A DNA stretch of 64,000 bases from the NCBI GenBank assembly GCA_033239525.1, contig BSYO01000025.1:14108001-14172000 (forward strand), in the 5' to 3' direction. Under the pieces are notes generated by a model. It worked only from the letters and a program-made list of their open reading frames with translations, was not told the origin of the DNA and ran no database searches. Position numbers and translations under genes: made by a program. Source of the stretch: Nepenthes gracilis. Its lineage: Eukaryota > Streptophyta > Magnoliopsida > Caryophyllales > Nepenthaceae. Positions 61,672-64,000 of the stretch are shown one piece after another (positions within the stretch are counted from its first letter, which is position 1; every line of letters begins with the position of its first letter).

Positions 61672-64000
61672 TTAGAAAGATTTGAGCATCTAATAGAGTG
61701 TCAAGTCATATTCTAATTTCTGTTGATCTTAAGTATGCTACTCCTTGAATTGTAAGGAACATCTTTACCAATTATATTTATACTCTTATATTTATTATTA
61801 TTTGGTCTATTTATTACAAGACGTCTAATCCTTATATTTATGGAGTTTGTATAACCAGCACTTTTATAGTAGATTTATTCGAATGTATCATCCCGTAATT
61901 TTTTTCTCTTATTCTTAAGAGAGTGTTTTATGTAAAAAATTTTGTGTATTATTATATTTCTTATACTCACTAATTTGGCGAGTTGATAGTTGACGGGGGG
62001 TCTGAGTTTTTATGTCACTGCACTAGGTTGTATATTTGGGTTGAATCCCAATAAGTTGTATTAGAGACAGATTATAAAACTTTGATTTGATAGCATCGAT
62101 GTTGAGAAACTTGCCATTCTGTGTTGAATAGTTCAACCGGTAAAATAATTTTATTCTTTAGTAAGAAATAGTAAAAAATATTTTGACTTTGAAAGAAATG
62201 GTAAAAGTCCTTTGAAGTAAGGAAGATAAGTCAGAGAATATGGCGGAGGAGGAGTAGGAGGATAAAAGAATCTTACTAATTACACGATTAAATTATATTT
62301 CACAATAACACTCTTTAGGAGGTCATTGGCTTGTCGGATCTAGTGGGTGTTTGGATGAAATTTAAAGGTCGATATAAGTTAAAATCCTTAACAACGAGGT
62401 TGCATGTGAAGAAAAAGTTATATGGCCTATATTTGTCAAAAGGGAGAAGTTTCGAGAAGTACTTTAATAAGTTCAACCGGATTTTGATGAAAATGTCGAC
62501 GTTTGCTGAGATCAAGGAGGAAGATAAGGCGCTGGTGTTACTGGTTTCTTTTTCTACTTCATACAATTGTATTATCACGACGTTATTATTTGAAAAAATA
62601 TATACTCAAGTTGGATGAGATTACCGCTTCTTTACTTATGAATTAGTCAAGACAGAAGGAAAACATTGAGGATTCAGAAAAATTGAGTCTCTTGGTATGT
62701 ACTAGTTGTCAAGGACATGAAAAATCGAGGGATCGAGGCAGCAAATTGAAGAGGAGAAATGGTCGAATCAAATTTCAAGATATAGAATGCTTTCATTGTG
62801 GTAAGAAAGGTCATATGAAGTGGGATTTTCCAAAGAGAAAGTAGGAGAACGAGGGCGGAGGCGAGCGTCACGAGAGAAGGGATCATGATGATGATGACCG
62901 GGCCTCTATTGTTTTCTACGGAGACCTTCTAGTTGTCCATACGGGGAAGACACGAAGTTTTTTATACCAGGAGACGAATTGGGCGATGGAAAGCGATTCC
63001 TCACATCATGCGACATCGAGGAAGTCTCTCTACACCATGTATACGCCCGAGAACCATGAGATATTAAAAATGGATAACAATGGTTCGTCGAGGGTTGTTG
63101 GCATCAGGGATATTAGCTTGCGGACAAGCAACGAAATGAAATTCATGTTGAAGGGTGTAAGACATGACCCGTATTTGCAGTTGAATATGATTTTAATCAA
63201 GAAATTTGATGAAGAAGACTTTTTCACGGGTTCATGAAAAACTAGTGAAAACTCACCAAATGTGCCTCAATTGCAACAAGAAAAGGCAAACAATCAGGTT
63301 AGTACTTGATGATAATTTTGGTTGCCAAGGATAACATTAAAGTGACCAACAGGAATATTAGTTAATGTGACGAAAAGAGGAGGCATAGAAGGAGTATAAA
63401 GGAGAATGGTTCTACCGCCAAGGAGAAACCGAAGGGGAGTGAAAATACTCCAAATTTGGTAGAGTGAAAGAGGGTATCATTCAAATTTATGGAAGCCGAC
63501 ACCAAAATCTTATTTGAGGGGAAGTTGTCGAAGGGCAAGTGATGATGGTCGCCAGTGAAGGTAAATGATTCCTTACCCGGTTGTAAGAAAAAGTTTGTTT
63601 GGTTATGGGTCACTTTCATATGAACTCATACCCATTTAACGTATCATTTGATGGTTTAAACGAGATCCCACGAAAATCATACTAATATTATAAATTTTTT
63701 AAATTAGAAGAGATTTTATTCTCTTTAATTAGAAAATATTTTAATGAGATTATTTTCTAATTTAGAAATATTATTGATTAGAAAAAATTTTAGGAGATTA
63801 TTTCTTAATTTGGAGATATCATTGATCAGAAAATTATATTTTCTTCTTAATTAACTTAAAATAAAAATTTTATATAAATGGACCTAACTCTTATATTGGA
63901 GATAAATAATCAAACATTCAAGTAATCATTCATGAGTTGAATGAAAAATAAGAGAAAGTGAGAGAAAATTAAAAAGAAAAAGATTTGAATTTGGGATAGA
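61672..64000 (+). mobile_element. copia copy D (gag and protease only), runs off the window
   Basis: Right part of a 5' LTR (about 61672-62053), PBS-like TTGTATTAGAGA at 62056, interior 62054-63595 (1.54 kb), 3' LTR from 63596 (TGTTTGGTTATGGG) to the window end. Gag is the best preserved of the set (62331-62618: LTTRLHVKKKLYGLYLSKGR). The knuckle ECFHCGKKGHMKWD near 62785 has lost only its last Cys (Phe). The protease Asp is Glu (GAA 62989-62991), with RKSLYTMYTPENHEILKMDN after it. Confidence 0.8.

Overview
The window is nuclear DNA of a flowering plant. It holds one long multi-exon gene, one short gene with a 5' UTR intron, and many nested LTR retrotransposons, SINE and MITE-like repeats and an endogenous plant pararetrovirus. 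The sequence does not identify the species.

1-22.4 kb: the 3' part of a D-alanine--D-alanine ligase-like gene on the + strand. Eighteen exons can be placed with GT/AG borders and consistent phases (1555-22403); the 5' exons lie outside the window. The protein has two ligase (ATP-grasp) modules in tandem. The second keeps the canonical signatures, but exon 16 carries one extra base that shifts the frame and gives an early stop. Its introns hold at least eight relatives of one ATATCG-rich, MITE-like element, an Au-type SINE, a LINE tail and LTR-like pieces.

22.4-45.5 kb: a nest of mobile elements. A non-autonomous copia-type element (copy A, 24637-40091; gag and protease only) is split by a complete but decayed Ty3/gypsy element of the Tat type (25628-36888). 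That element has gag, protease, RT, RNase H, a second RNase H, integrase and an antisense accessory ORF. Copy A's 3' LTR is split again by a solo LTR (38616-39602). The flank that follows (X, 40092-41447) recurs as X' (42840-45545) behind a truncated copia copy B, and X' contains another solo LTR (44039-45050).

45.5-48.1 kb: an apparently intact gene for a multi-pass membrane protein of the plant DUF2985/PLAC8 family (CDS 46605-47963), with a TATA box, a 5' UTR intron and AATAAA signals.

48.1-64.0 kb: AT-rich repeats, then block Y' (49480-50483), a near relative of the flank left of copy A (Y, 23690-24631), followed by copia copy C. C's 3' LTR stops at 53211 against a rearranged, inactive pararetrovirus (53212-61671). 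The virus is itself split by a 4.9-kb solo LTR (54758-59692) that contains a further LTR-like insert. Copia copy D follows and runs off the window.

Reading the target-site duplications together, copies A, B and C appear to come from one ancestral insertion at a CCTCA site. The surrounding segment was later duplicated around the PLAC8 gene, and the elements were then used as targets for later insertions.
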